A DNA stretch of 64,000 nt from Eutreptiella sp. 'Long Island Sound 2002'. Taxonomy: Eukaryota; Euglenozoa; Euglenophyceae; Eutreptiales; Eutreptiaceae. The stretch lies in the NCBI GenBank assembly GCA_964036045.1, contig OZ038389.1, forward strand, positions 42,531,119 to 42,595,118, read 5' to 3'. The notes below the pieces were generated by a model. The model saw nothing but the letters and a program-made list of their open reading frames with translations. It searched no databases and was not told the origin of the DNA. Positions 51,015 through 62,464 of this stretch are shown here, piece by piece. How positions within the stretch are numbered: position 1 is the first letter of the stretch; each line of letters opens with the position of its first letter. Made by a program: the position numbers and the translations under genes.

Positions 51015-54000
51015 ATGAAGGAGAAACATGTACTCCGGTGTGAAGCTCTGCTGGGCTGGTGCAAGAACACGTTGGGGCCGGCGTCGGTGCCTCATGAGGT
51101 GATGGCGGCTGTGGTTGGAGGCATCGTGCGGTACGCGGCTCCCTACCTGTCCGACACGGCGGAGGCGGTGATCAAGCTGAATACTGCCATCAAGGCTGCA
51201 GCCCTGCAATTCGAGAAGCTGCCCAAGGACCTGTCCAACGTGGCGGTGCGGTCGAGTCATGGGTTACGGTTGGCGGATATCCAGGTTATCTGCCGCGACT
51301 CCGTCGTGGCGACCATGGCTCAACTCACCCACCACAGGTCGACTACAGTCCGGGATGAGCTGCGGGCCATGCTCCGGGACATGCACGTGCAGTACGGAGT
51401 GTGCGGGCAGTTCATGGTGCCCTCTGCGTCATTCACCACGCACGCTGGCAATACGTGGGTGGACAGGGTACTCCGGGCGATGGGGACGATGCGCGTAGGA
51501 CTTCTCATGCCATCGTCGGTGTACTTGTGTGTACACGCCCATCTGCCGCAAGTGCAGTGGGCGGGGCGGAAGTGGGTGTCCCAATCCTATTCCTTCAAGG
51601 GTAGAGACATCTGCGTTCTCTCGGGGCCCCGCACAGATGCGACGGTACAGTCCCTGACTGATCCCGCAAATGACCTCCTGCATGCGCGGCTCCCCTGTCC
51701 TGCGCCTGGGCACTGGGCTGTCCAGCTTCAGGAATGTCATGAGGACCACCTGCACCTTCCGCACGCAGGAGTAGGGCCCCATCAGCTGGACCACGTGTGG
51801 TTCACGGGGCTCCGCGACGTCTTCCGGCCGCAGCTGCCTAGTCCGTTGACTCACCGGCTAATACACCCGGTGCGCCGAAAGAAGGCCAGCAAACGCAATA
51901 AACAGTCCACTGCGGGGGACGTGTATGTGGTGGGCGGATACAGGGAGGAAGGATGGGACCCAGCCAACCCGGGGCTGTCCATGCCGTTCGTCCCGCTAGC
52001 CGCCCTCCTGTTTCTATTGGGGGACGTCTTTGAGGGTTACCAGCAGCAAGATGATCCGGCGTCCGTCCCCCTACTCACTCCTCACGCCGGGGGCGGCATA
52101 AGCCCGCCACCACTGTGGGTTGTACACGGGCGACCAGCGTTTTCCAGGGCATGCGCGGCGGTGCACGGGTGCAGCGAGTGGGCAATTGTCCTTCTGCTGC
52201 CAGCAGGCCCTATCCCGGATCCGGATGAGTACTCGGTCCCGGGAGTGGTCCGGATGTCCAACGTGCCACACGATCCGCACGTCGCCGTCACGTCGTTGCG
52301 TGATGGCGGCGCGGTGGAACAGGGGTCTGTGGTGGTATACCAGCCCTCCTGCTCCGCAACAGTTTGGGGGGCGGAGTATACCACCGCCCTGGACGCCATA
52401 AAGTCAGTCTGTGGATGTGACCTGGCCTGGAGACCACATGCGGTATATCGGCCGAGGGTGGTCCTGTCCCCGGAGCTCACGGCCTCCAGTGCGGCGTCCC
52501 TAGGAAAGGTGGTGCAGAGCCCCCACTCCGACGTGGCGTGGCTGGAACCCCACCGGTACTGCTGGGTGCCGGTGGCGACTAAAGTCACATCGTCTGACGC
52601 GTCGCCCCAGGGAGACGACGCCACAAACGTGGCGGTGGCCAGCCACGGAATCCCCACGTGGACGGGTGCCATCTACGGCACGGTCCCGGAGGCAGAGATC
52701 ATCGGCGCGGCGGCATACCTGTTGCACACGCCCCCGTCAGCGTGCACGGTGCACGTGGTGGATGCGTCCGTCATAGGAGCGCATCTCCGCAGGGCGCACG
52801 AGGCCCTGTACCGTGGCATCAAGGGGCCGACATCACATCTGGTCAATCAGCACGCACTGAGCTGGATAGTGGAGGGGCTGCGGCGGCTGCCACGCCGAGT
52901 TGGGGGGCCGCACCACTGGGTGGTGAGGCAGAGCTCGCACTTGGCGGCGGTCCCGCTCGAGGCGCCGGACTCTGCCGCGGCCCGTGCAATGGCCCCGCCT
53001 ATCCATCTCGTCCTGCCAAAGGAGCACGCCATCCTCTTGGTGCCGGGGGATAATGGAGAGCTCAAGCCGCGTGTGCCGTCCATGCAAGCCCTTCAGCAAG
53101 TCCGGGAGATGGAGTGGCGTTCGCTAGCGGCACGCACCAGGGCGCACACGCCACTGGCTGGCGCCTGCGAGGCGGTGCCCCTGGGAGCCGTACACCACGG
53201 CCCAACGCACAGAAATATGCTGCGGGCACGTGACGGTCGCTTGTCCACCATGCAGGTCATGCGACGGTGGAGACAGAAGCTCACGCGTATGGCAATACCG
53301 GCCCACCCCTGTATCTTCTGTGGGGGGCCGGAGGAGGACATTGGCCACATGCGCCTGCTGTGTGCGCGGGACGAGGAAGTGGCTGGGCTCCTGTGCAGGC
53401 GTGTGGAGGAGTTCACGGCGGAGCTACCCCTGACAGACAGGGCGGTGGAGTTCGTGGCGTGGAGGGAGCACGGCTGCAGGTGGACTGAATCCCTGATGGC
53501 GGGTGTCGTCCCCGGGGACCTGAAGCGGCTGTTCGCTGCGGTGCGAGCGGCGTCGTCCCGGGGCCCTGCCAAGGCCAGGCTCTTTGTGGAGGACATGGTC
53601 CAGATTGGGGAAGATGTGTATGCCCGCAGGAACCATCGGCTCACCCAGATCATGCAGCTGCCGATGCAAGATCGAAGGAGGGCGGTATACGCGTTCCTGC
53701 GAGGTGACACACCCTTCTGCCCGCCGGCAGGGAGGATCCAGCAGCGTCCGCCGTGGAACCCGTTTGCCGGCCTCCCCGGCGACCTGCGGGCAACCTTTCA
53801 GAGGGCACCGCTGCACGCACTGCTGGTGCCACGGTCGTGCATCGCGCAAGAAGAGGCCATGTCCTTGTTCCCTCACTGGATGGCGGCGGTGGCGCAGGCC
53901 TTCAGCCAGTGGATCAGTTCCTGGGTGGCACGGGACATCACGACATTCAGGGAGTGGTCCCGCGTGGTGTCGGCGCAATCGTGGGCCCTGGTGCGTGGTA

Positions 54001-55083
54001 CCATGGTGAGAAGCCCTGACGGCAAGAGTGATCCCTGGCTCCAGGTGTACGCCAACCATCCAGTAGTGGGGAACGTCATGGGCTGGCCTCGAGAGGTGCT
54101 GCCGGTCCTTCAGCAACCTCTGTGCAGTCTCCCAATCCTGGCGGTGGCTGTCGTACTTGACGTGGGTACGTTGTGGCTGTATGACCGGCAGCTGCGACGA
54201 GCCATACTAGCGGTCACGGAGCAGCGGTCCATGGCAGTGTTGGTGGGCTCCAAGCAGCTGGCACGGGTACAGGGCGACGACGCGCAAGACCACGTCACGG
54301 AGGCCATGTTCTCTCTGCCAGAGGGGGACGACCACGTGGCTGCCGATGCCCGTCACACCCTTGACACCCTGGGCCTCGCGGCGGTCATTGAGGCTCGGGC
54401 GGGAGGACAACGCTTGGTTCTGGCATCCGCCAGGGGCCCGGAGCAGGACGGGGTTGATGTCATCGGGGAGGTCTTACGGGACTACGGTTGGGAGCTCCTG
54501 GCGCATGGCACACACAGCCCCAAAGTTGCGCGGTGGCCCCGGCTGCTTGAGAGCCTGCCGGTGATGCCCGACGGGCGACCGATACTCCGCCCGGTGTCCA
54601 CGTGGGAGGAAGCGAGGCGCAGCCTCCTCAGTTGTGCCACAGCACGCACGCTGGCGGGTGCTTTGCTCGGACTCCAAGACGCGTGCTGCGATGTATGGCT
54701 GGACCTATGGTCGCAGTGTTGTGATGGTAGCTGCGTTCCGTCGCGGTCTGTGCTTCCGCAGCGATGCCACGGGTGCAGGGAAACGGCGTCAGTTTGGGTT
54801 CATCAGTGTGCCTCCGTCCCACTATGCGGGACATGTAAGGAGCGTGCCGATAGGGGGTGGCCTAAGGCGAGGTGGGCACTGCGGCACTCTGGACAGATGT
54901 CCTCAAGTGCCTGGAAGACAATCCAGGGTGACCTGAAGAGCGTCCGAGTGGAAGGGGTACGGTGCCCTGGAGCGCCGTCGGCGGCCCTGCCCCTGATGCT
55001 GTGGTGGGCGGCTCTGGAGGGCGACTCGCGGATACTCTGGTTGTGGCATCACGGAGGAAATGGTGACGGCGTGGTGGGGGCCG
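51015..55083 (+). CDS. C-terminal part of a second LINE family, cut by an assembly gap
   Basis: An uninterrupted plus-strand frame of about 1,356 codons runs from Met 51015 into the N run. The first 120 residues look like the region after the LINE RT palm (AALQFEKLPKDLS, HGLRLADIQVICRDSVVATM). An RNase H-like part follows near 52655-52960 (WTGAIYGTVPEAEIIGAAAY, VHVVDASVI), then a zinc finger CIFCGGPEEDIGHMRLLC (53312-53365) like LINE C-termini. A long extension ends with a second Cys cluster, CHGCRETASVWVHQC and CGTCKE (about 54760-54840). No RT motifs A-C are present upstream, so this looks 5'-truncated. It is unlike the 8-13 kb LINE except in domain order. It could be a domesticated gene, given the intact frame. 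Confidence 0.55.
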
Positions 55084-55283
55084 NNNNNNNNNNNNNNNNN
55101 NNNNNNNNNNNNNNNNNNNNNNNNNNNNNNNNNNNNNNNNNNNNNNNNNNNNNNNNNNNNNNNNNNNNNNNNNNNNNNNNNNNNNNNNNNNNNNNNNNNN
55201 NNNNNNNNNNNNNNNNNNNNNNNNNNNNNNNNNNNNNNNNNNNNNNNNNNNNNNNNNNNNNNNNNNNNNNNNNNNNNNNNNNN
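55084..55283. other. assembly gap of 200 N
   Basis: Exactly 200 N, an arbitrary scaffold gap length. Sequence on the two sides need not be contiguous, and translated X residues across it are meaningless. Confidence 0.99.
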
Positions 55284-55288
55284 GTTTT

Positions 55289-56082
55289 GACGCAAAGTGG
55301 GAGGTTTTTTCGGCCGTTTTCGGAATTTCTCATGGATGTCGGTGGGCCTACTAGTGAAAACATGGGACCCCCCTATTTTGGACATGGAGAATCCAAAAAT
55401 CCTTGAGCCTGTCCACCAAAATGGTGTCGAGGAAGGAGTCCTGTTTCGAACCGAACAAGCGGTCGCCGACTGTGTCGTAGAGAAATCGAGCAAGTCGTTG
55501 ACTGCCTTCTGAGAAAGCGAGGAAAACAGTTGAGGAGGGCCTGCACAGTGTGTCTCTGCCTGATGTCATTAAAATCAAAAATGTCTTCGTCGATGATGTT
55601 GTGCATGTCCGCCAAAAGGGTCTGTTGACGTCTGTACGGGATCGCCTCCAAAAGTGTTCTCCGGCTGATCCCCTTATAGAAATGATATTGACGCCCCGGC
55701 AACTTGTCGGAGGGGCTGATTTTGCGTTTTTTTTGGGCTAGGGGAACCCAAAATGAGTCTTTTGGCTTTGGGGGGCATTGTGGCGGACAAAAAAAAACAA
55801 AAAAAGTGCACCTGTGGAACAAACAGTGGACGGGAAAGCAAAATAGCACACGGTGCAGGACACAGGCAGCACGTACAGACCAGTGCAGACCCCAAAAACC
55901 CCAGAACGCCCAAAAGTTCGGCCCCGGATCTCAAAAATGTGGCCTCCTACCCCCCCCCCCCAACCCATACCTTTCCGAATCGGCCATTTCTTGATGATTT
56001 CAAAAAGGTATAACATACCCCCCCTACGGAACGACATTTTGGAGAAAAACGGCGAAAGCTGAAAAATCTCCCACTTTGCGTC
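55289..56082. mobile_element. possible small TIR element (15-bp inverted repeat)
   Basis: GACGCAAAGTGGGAG at 55289-55303 has its exact complement at 56068-56082, and similarity continues inward (TTTTTTCGG against TTTTTCAGC). Inside, a minus-strand segment reads MPPKAKRLILGSPSPKK from about 55793. After a frame change at a run of A it continues DKLPGRQYHFYKGISRRTLL and on to about 55540. I do not recognise the protein. The left repeat lies 5 bp from the assembly gap, so the element may be incomplete. Confidence 0.4.
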
Positions 56083-56195
56083 GGAATGAACCCCCCCCCC
56101 CCCCCGTGCAAACGCCCATATACATATGTGAGGTGCACACACGTGCGCTTTATAGGAAGTCGCAAAACACGCGCTTGTGGATGAGGTCTGCCTTC

Positions 56196-57455
56196 TTATC
56201 TTTGTATGTGGGTTGCGCAGAGGGAGGGTTGTGCTTGCACATGTTGCCAAGCACGCCCGTGGTCTTTTGTATCCAACTCTTTGATTAGATTTTTGTCATA
56301 CTCCAATTTCCCAGAGGCATCTTTGGGGTAATGCTTTGGAACAAAAAATTCCTTCCCACGGATCACCACCTTTGGACGGACCTCATCTACAAAAGGTAGC
56401 TTGTCAACCACAAGCCGGTCACCCAAGGCGAATGCCAACACAATGCATGCCAGTGTGGCAGTAAATTGCACTCTCCAATTGCGCAAGGCCACACATATCT
56501 CCGAGGGACACAAACCGGAAGCATGCAGGGCACACTGATAAACTCCACATTCAGGGCACGTGATGTGGGTTGTGTCGTCGCAAAAAAAGCACGACGAATG
56601 GCTGGGTGAACAATAGGGCGTAGCATACATCGCCGCCAAGGCCCAACTGGGTGTGGTCTCAATAGGGGGGGCATGCGGAGAATCGCAACAGTGCAAAGCT
56701 GCCTGTGCAATCTCACGCAACAACCACAACTTACTACCGTTGACAACACGCCTAGACAAAAGGCAATGTAGCACCAGAAGGCAGGCAGGATGGCAGCTCA
56801 CACCGTCTTCTTGATGTAGGAAGGTGGAGTAGAGGGGGGCTATAGCAAAAGCTACACTGCTAAACTCACCCAAAAATCTGTCCCACCTCTTCTGCGGCCT
56901 TGGCCCAATGCCTTCTCGTTCGGCAATGAGGTTTACGATTGCCAACTCCTCGGTGTTTGCACTCGCTATGGACGGCTTGTTACACAGCGGATCGAACACA
57001 AAGCACAAGAATGTGCGTGTTGGGGAAACCAACAACATGCGCAGCACCCAATGTTCATTGCGCGAATTATATATTTGCGCCGCAAGCAAGGGAGGCGCAT
57101 AGACCATATCAATGGACGTTGCTTTCAAAGTACGCAGCGCCCATGACTCAGCCCACACCAACCTACGACCGAACGGCATAGATGACCGATTCCACAATGA
57201 GTCACGCATAGCCCACGCCACACCAATAACATGCCAGTCGGCACTAAAAGCTGTCCAAGTGAGCCACCACTAATACACAACAATGTAGGCACTATCTGTA
57301 ACATAAGATTTTGAGTAAACATCCCTCAAATGGCGTGCCTCCAGCGTATATTGCTGAGACCCGGAACTTGGAATGATCACGTCAAGTGGTCGTTCCCATT
57401 CGTCACGGAGCAATAACTCAACATGTTGCAATTGGGCTGTGGCCCAGAGATGGGC
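56196..57455 (-). CDS. Ulp1-like (C48) cysteine protease with Cys-rich domain, 5'-truncated
   Basis: The minus-strand frame enters from the satellite near 57455 (QLQHVELLLRDEWERPLDVI), crosses one in-frame TAG (57270-57272) and ends in TAA at 56196-56198. Numbered from codon 57221, the C48 catalytic pattern is His57 (NEHWVLRM), Asp77 (CFVFDPLC), Gln137 and Cys143 (FLHQEDGVSCHPACLL); the usual Gly after the Cys is His here. A Cys-rich module follows (CFFCDDTTHITCPECGVYQC, about 211-230). The C-terminus is basic (KVVIRGKEFFVPKHYPKD). Such proteases remove SUMO-like tags, but copies are also carried by transposons, and a mobile origin is likely here. The N-terminus is lost into the 85-bp satellite. 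Confidence 0.5.
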
Positions 57456-60400
57456 AAGGTGGCTACATAACCCCTGCCGCCTGGGGGGTCCCCACCGCTT
57501 TAGAGAAGAGGGCACAATCAAAAGTGGCCCACAAGTGGGCAAGGTGGCTACATAACCCCTGCCGCCTGGGGGGTCCCCACCGCTTCAGAGCGAGGGGAAG
57601 AATCAGAAGTGGCCCACAAGTGGGCAAGGTGGCTACATAACCCCTGCCGCCTGGGGGGTCCCCACCGCTTCAAAGCGGGGGGCATAATTAGAAGTGGCCC
57701 ACAAATGGGCACGGTGGCTACATAATCCCTGCCGCCTAGGGGGTCCCCACCGCTTTAGAGAAGAGGGCACAATCAGAAGTGGCCCACAAGTGGGCAAGGT
57801 GGCTACATAACCCCTGCCGCCTGGGGAGTCCCCACCGCTTCAGAGCGAGGGGCATAATCAGAAGTGGCCCACAAGTGGGCAAGGTGGCTACATAACCCCT
57901 GCCGCCTAGGGGGTCCCCACCGCTTCAGAGCGAGGGGAAGAATCAGAAGTGGCCCACAAGTGGGCAAAGTGGCTACATAACCCCTGCCGCCTAGGGGGTC
58001 CGCAGCGCTTTAGAGCGGGGGGCATAATCAGAAGTGGCCCACAAGTGGGCAAGGTGGCTACATAACCCTTGCCGCCTTGGGGGTCCCCACCGCTTTAGAG
58101 AAGAGGGCAAAATCAGAAGTGGCCCACAAGTGGGCAAGGTGGCTGCATAACCCCTGCCGCATGGGGGGTCCCCACCGCTTCGAAGCGGGGGGCATAATCA
58201 GAAGTGGCCCACAAGTGGGCAAGGTGGCTACATAACCCTTGCCGCCTTGGGGGTCCCCACCGCTTTAGAGAAGAGGGCACAATCAGAAGTGGCCCACAAG
58301 TGGGCAAGGTGGCTACATAACCCTTGCCGCATGGGGGGTCCCCACCGCTTTAGAGAAGAGGGCACAATCAGAAGTGGCCCACAAGTGGGCAAAGTGGCTA
58401 CATAACCCCTACCGCCTGGGCGGTCCCCACCGCTTCAAAGCGGGGGGCATAATTAGAAGTGGCCCACAAGTGGGCAAGGTGGCTACATAACCCTTGCCGC
58501 CTTGGGGGTCCCCACCGCTTTAGAGAAGAGGGCACAATTAGAAGTGGCCCACAAGTGGGCAAGGTGGCTACATAACCCTTGCCGCCTTGGGGGTCCCCAC
58601 CGCTTTAGAGAAGAGGGCACAATCAGAAGTGGCCCACAAGTGGGCAAGGTGGCTACATAACCCTTGCCGCATGGGGGGTCCCCACCGCTTTAGAGAAGAG
58701 GGCACAATCAGAAGTGGCCCACAAGTGGGCAAAGTGGCTACATAACCCCTACCGCCTGGGCGGTCCCCACCGCTTCAAAGCGGGGGGCATAATTAGAAGT
58801 GGCCCACAAGTGGGCAAGGTGGCTACATAACCCTTGCCGCCTAGGGGGTCCCCACTGCTTTAGAGCAGGGGGCAGACTCACAAGTGGCCCACAAGTGGGC
58901 AAGGTGGCTACATGATCCCTGCCGCATGGGGGGTCCCCACCGCTTTAGAGCGGGGGACAGAATCAGAAGTGGCCCACAAGTGCGCAAGGTGGCTACATAA
59001 CCCCTGCCGCCTAGGAGGTCCCCAACGCTTCAAAGCAAGGGGAAGAATCAGAAGTGGCCCACAAGTCAGCAAGTGGGCAAGGGGGCTACATGACCCCTGC
59101 CTCCTGGGGGGTCCCCACCGCTTCAGAGCGGGGGGCAGAATCAGAAGTGGCCCACAAGTGGGCAAGGTGGCTACATAACCCCTGCCTCCTGGGGGGTCTC
59201 TACCGCTTCAGAGCAGGGGGCGGAATGAGTGGTGGCCCACAAGTGGGCAAGGTGGCTACATAACCCCTGCCGCCTGGGGGGTCCCTACCGCTTCAAAGCA
59301 GGGGGCAGAGTGAGAAGTGGCCCAGAAGTGGGCAAGGTGGCTACATAACCCCTGCCGCCTGGGGGGTCCCTACCGCTTCAGAGCGAGGGGCAGAGTCAGA
59401 AGTGGCCCACAAGTGGGCAAGGTGGCTACATAACCCTTGACGCTTACGGGGTCCCCACCGCTTTAGAGCGGGGGACAGAATCAGAAGTGGCCCACAAGTG
59501 GGCAAGGTGGCTACATAACCCCTGCTGCCTAGGGGGTCCCCACCGCTTTAGAGCGGGGGGAAGAATCAAAAGTGGCCCACAAGTGGGCACGGTGGCTACA
59601 TGACCCCTACCTCCTAGGGGGTCCCCACTGTTTCATAGCGGGGGGCACAATGACAAGTGGCCCACAAGTGGGCAAGGTGGCTACATAACCCCTGCCGCCT
59701 GGGGAGTCCCCGGCGCTTGAGAGAAGGGAGTACAATCAGGAGTGGCCCACAAGTGAACAAGGTGGCTACATAACCCCTGCCACTTGGGGGATCTCTACCG
59801 CTTCAAAGCGGGGGGCAGAGTCAGAAGTGGCCCACAAGGGAACAAGGTGGCCACATAACCCCTGCCGCCTGGGGGGTCCCCACCACTTCACAGCGGGGGG
59901 CAGAGACAGAAGTGGCCCACAAATGGGCAAGGTGGCTACATAACCCCTGCCGCATGGGGGGTCCCCACCGCTCAAGAGCGGGGAGCAGAGTCAGAAGTGG
60001 CCCACAAATGGGCAAGGTGGCTACATAACCCTTGCCGCATGGGGGGTCCCCACCGCTTTAGAGCGGGGGACAGAATCAGAAGTGGCCCACAAGTGGGCAA
60101 GGTGGCTACATAACCCCTGCCGCCTAGGGGGTCCCCACCGCTTTAGAGCGGGGGGAAGAATCAGAAGTGGCCCACAAGTGGGCAAAGTGGCTACATGACC
60201 CCTGCCTCCTAGGGGGTCCCCACTGTTTCATAGCGGGGGGCACAATCACAAGTGGCCCACAAGTGGGCAAAGTGGCTACATAACCCCTGCCGCCTGGGGA
60301 GTCTCCGGCGCTTGAGAGAAGGGAGTACAATCAGGAGTGGCCCACAAGTGAACAAGGTGGCTACATAACCCCTGCCACTTGGGGGATCTCTACCGCTTCA

Positions 60401-61045
60401 AAGCGGGGGGCAGAGTCAGAAGTGGCCCACAAGTGAACAAGGTGGCCACATAACCCCTGCCGCCTGGGGGGTCCCCACCGCTTCGAAGCGGGGGGCAGAG
60501 ACAGAAGTGGCCCACAAATGGGCAAGGTGGCTACATAACCCCTACCGCATGGGGGGTCCCCACCGCTTTAGAGAAGAGGGCACAATCAGAAGTGGCCCAC
60601 AAGTGGGCAAGGTGGCTACATAACCCTTGCCGCATGGGGGGTCCCCACCGCTTTAGAGAAGAGGGCAGACTCAGAAGTGGCCCACAAGTGGGCAAAGTGG
60701 CTACATAACCCTTGCCGCCTGGGGGGTCCCCACCGCTTTAGAGCGGGGGGCATAATCAGAAGTGGCCCACAAGTGGGCAAGGTGGCTACATAACCCTTGA
60801 CGCCTACGGGGTCCCCACTGCTTTAGAGCAGGGGGCAGACTCACAAGTGGCCCACAAGTGGGCAAGGTGGCTACATAACCCCTGCCGCATGGGGGGTCCC
60901 CACTGCTTTAGAGCGGGGGGCACACTGCAAAGTGGCCCACAAGTGGGCAAAGTGGCTACATAACCCCTGCCGCCTTGGGGGTCCCTACTACTTCAGAGCG
61001 GGGGGCAGAATCAGAAGTGGCCCACAAGTGGGCAAGGTGGCTACC
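57440..61045 (+). repeat. 85-bp satellite array, about 42 copies
   Basis: GGCTACATAA recurs at 57461, 57546, 57631 and 57716, an exact 85-bp period that continues to about 61040. A unit reads GTGGCTACATAACCCCTGCC, GCCTGGGGGGTCCCCACCGC, a variable TTTAGAG(CGGGG or AAGAGG) segment, then AGAAGTGGCCCACAAGTGGG. Units fall into variants distinguished by AGAGCGGGG or AGAGAAGAG, and higher-order blocks recur (for example 58261-58440 and 58601-58740). Each unit contains two dyads: GCCCAC-AA-GTGGGC and CCGCT-nnnn-AGCGG. Confidence 0.97.
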
Positions 61046-61256
61046 TAGCAACCTAGTGAAAAAAACAAACTTTTTTTCACTAGGTTTTGAAACCTAGTAA
61101 AAACAAAAACTTTTTTTTACTAAGTTCCGAAACCTAGTAAAAAAAAACTTTTTTTTTACTAGGTTCCCAATACCTAGTAAAAACTAGTGAACCTAGTAAA
61201 CTGTTACCTGGTAAAAAGAATTTCTTTCAAAAAAAATTGTTTACTAGGTTTCGCTA
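61046..61256. repeat. cluster of AACCTAGTAAAA inverted repeats
   Basis: Alternating AACCTAGTAAAAA and TTTTTACTAGGTT words form at least three nested hairpins directly at the end of the satellite. The same word occurs at 46605-46655. Confidence 0.85.
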
Positions 61257-62440
61257 CAGACCGTGGAAGTGGTTGCTTTGGTTGCGGTTGCAGATGCAAT
61301 CGACGAGCTGCAGGCCTCATTGACACATTCGAAGGCTAGTTCTCACGCTGTGTCTCACAACACCTGGTTTTTTACGATAAACACCACAGGAGGCGCTTCA
61401 GTCCAGAGGAAGGGGGGGTGGGGGGGGTTCAAAAAGATTTTCCGGGTTTGGGGGCAGTTTTGAATTACCGGTTGCATGCTAAGCATTCTGAATATACACA
61501 ATTGGGGCAAAATCTTCTTTCACCCTTCATCAGAAATGAAAAATAGGGGGGTATTCCAGCAAACTCGCCTGAGCTTTGAGTCCCATTCGACGATCAAGTT
61601 CTGTTTCAGTTTCAAAGTGCGCTCCAACTTCAATTTCACTTTCAACTTCGAAATGAGATTCCACGAGAGTGCAAGTCTCAATTGCAATTGCATTTCAACA
61701 CTTATGGGAACAGTTGGTGACCCAGAGCCCCTTGGCCCTGTGTTATACTTCAATATGAGTGGCAGTGGAGAGCACCCTTCGCACTTCATGGTCGTAGGAA
61801 TGGCTGCATGTGAAACGTGCTGACAATTGGACAGCCTAGGGGCATTTGCTGCATTGTGTACTGTGGGATCAGATTGTCCTTCTGGCGCATGAAGGAGGGG
61901 CGGGGGGGTTGACCCGGGGTTGGCCTCGGGCCTCCGGAGCTGGCCTGAGGCGAAATTGGCCGGAACCCTTCTGTTCGGTGTGTTCTGCTCATAGCGTGTT
62001 CTGGATCCTTGAATTCTTCAAAATCCCAAGACAAGGACATTTTGGATGGGATGGTTACACCTGCACATTTCTTTTTGTTTGAACGATAAATTCCTTGCAT
62101 GAAACTCCAATATGATGTTGTCCGGAACTGGAGTTGTCTTGAAATTCATTTTCTCCCAAGAGGATCTGCAACAAGCACGGAGCTAGTCATAACCAGTCAA
62201 GTGGGGGCTGGTTGCGGGCACAGCGTGACACCAAGCTAGTTGGTAGGCTGCTAGCGCACAATGCCAACACAGATACCAATGCGAAACCGGTGGCAGATGG
62301 CATGCTCGTTGTGCCTCCCTTCCATTAGTGTGGACCAATAGTGTCACCCTTTGCCTTTCATGATTGTAGACCTCAAGAAGTCTTTGACATGAGCCGCATA
62401 CCATCAGTTCCCGCAGATCAAGTGGAATGTCCCAGAGTGC
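61257..62440. other. no gene assigned; possible minus-strand CxxC exon at 62183-62464
   Basis: A minus-strand frame at 62183-62464 reads LMVCGSCQRLLEVYNHERQR and later HWYLCWHCALAAYQLAWC, a zinc-ribbon-like pattern. The plus strand is also nearly open over the same bases, so the coding strand is uncertain. A stretch of CAATTTCACTTTCAACTTC words (about 61600-61700) is low complexity. Confidence 0.3.
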
Positions 62441-62464
62441 ATGCTTGGGTCTCCCTACTGTCAC

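Noticed and set aside
9261-57272. Genome-wide reassignment of TAG to a sense codon
   Set aside because: Gene B, the hAT transposase and the zinc-ribbon gene appear to end naturally in TAG, and the DIRS-type element also has TGA breaks, so mutation is the simpler explanation. Kept only as a testable option.
57440-61045. CRISPR array
   Set aside because: The repeats are contiguous 85-bp tandem units with no spacers, in a eukaryotic setting.
62183-62464. Definite zinc-ribbon gene on the minus strand
   Set aside because: The plus strand is also nearly open over the same bases, so the coding strand cannot be decided; mentioned only as a possibility.
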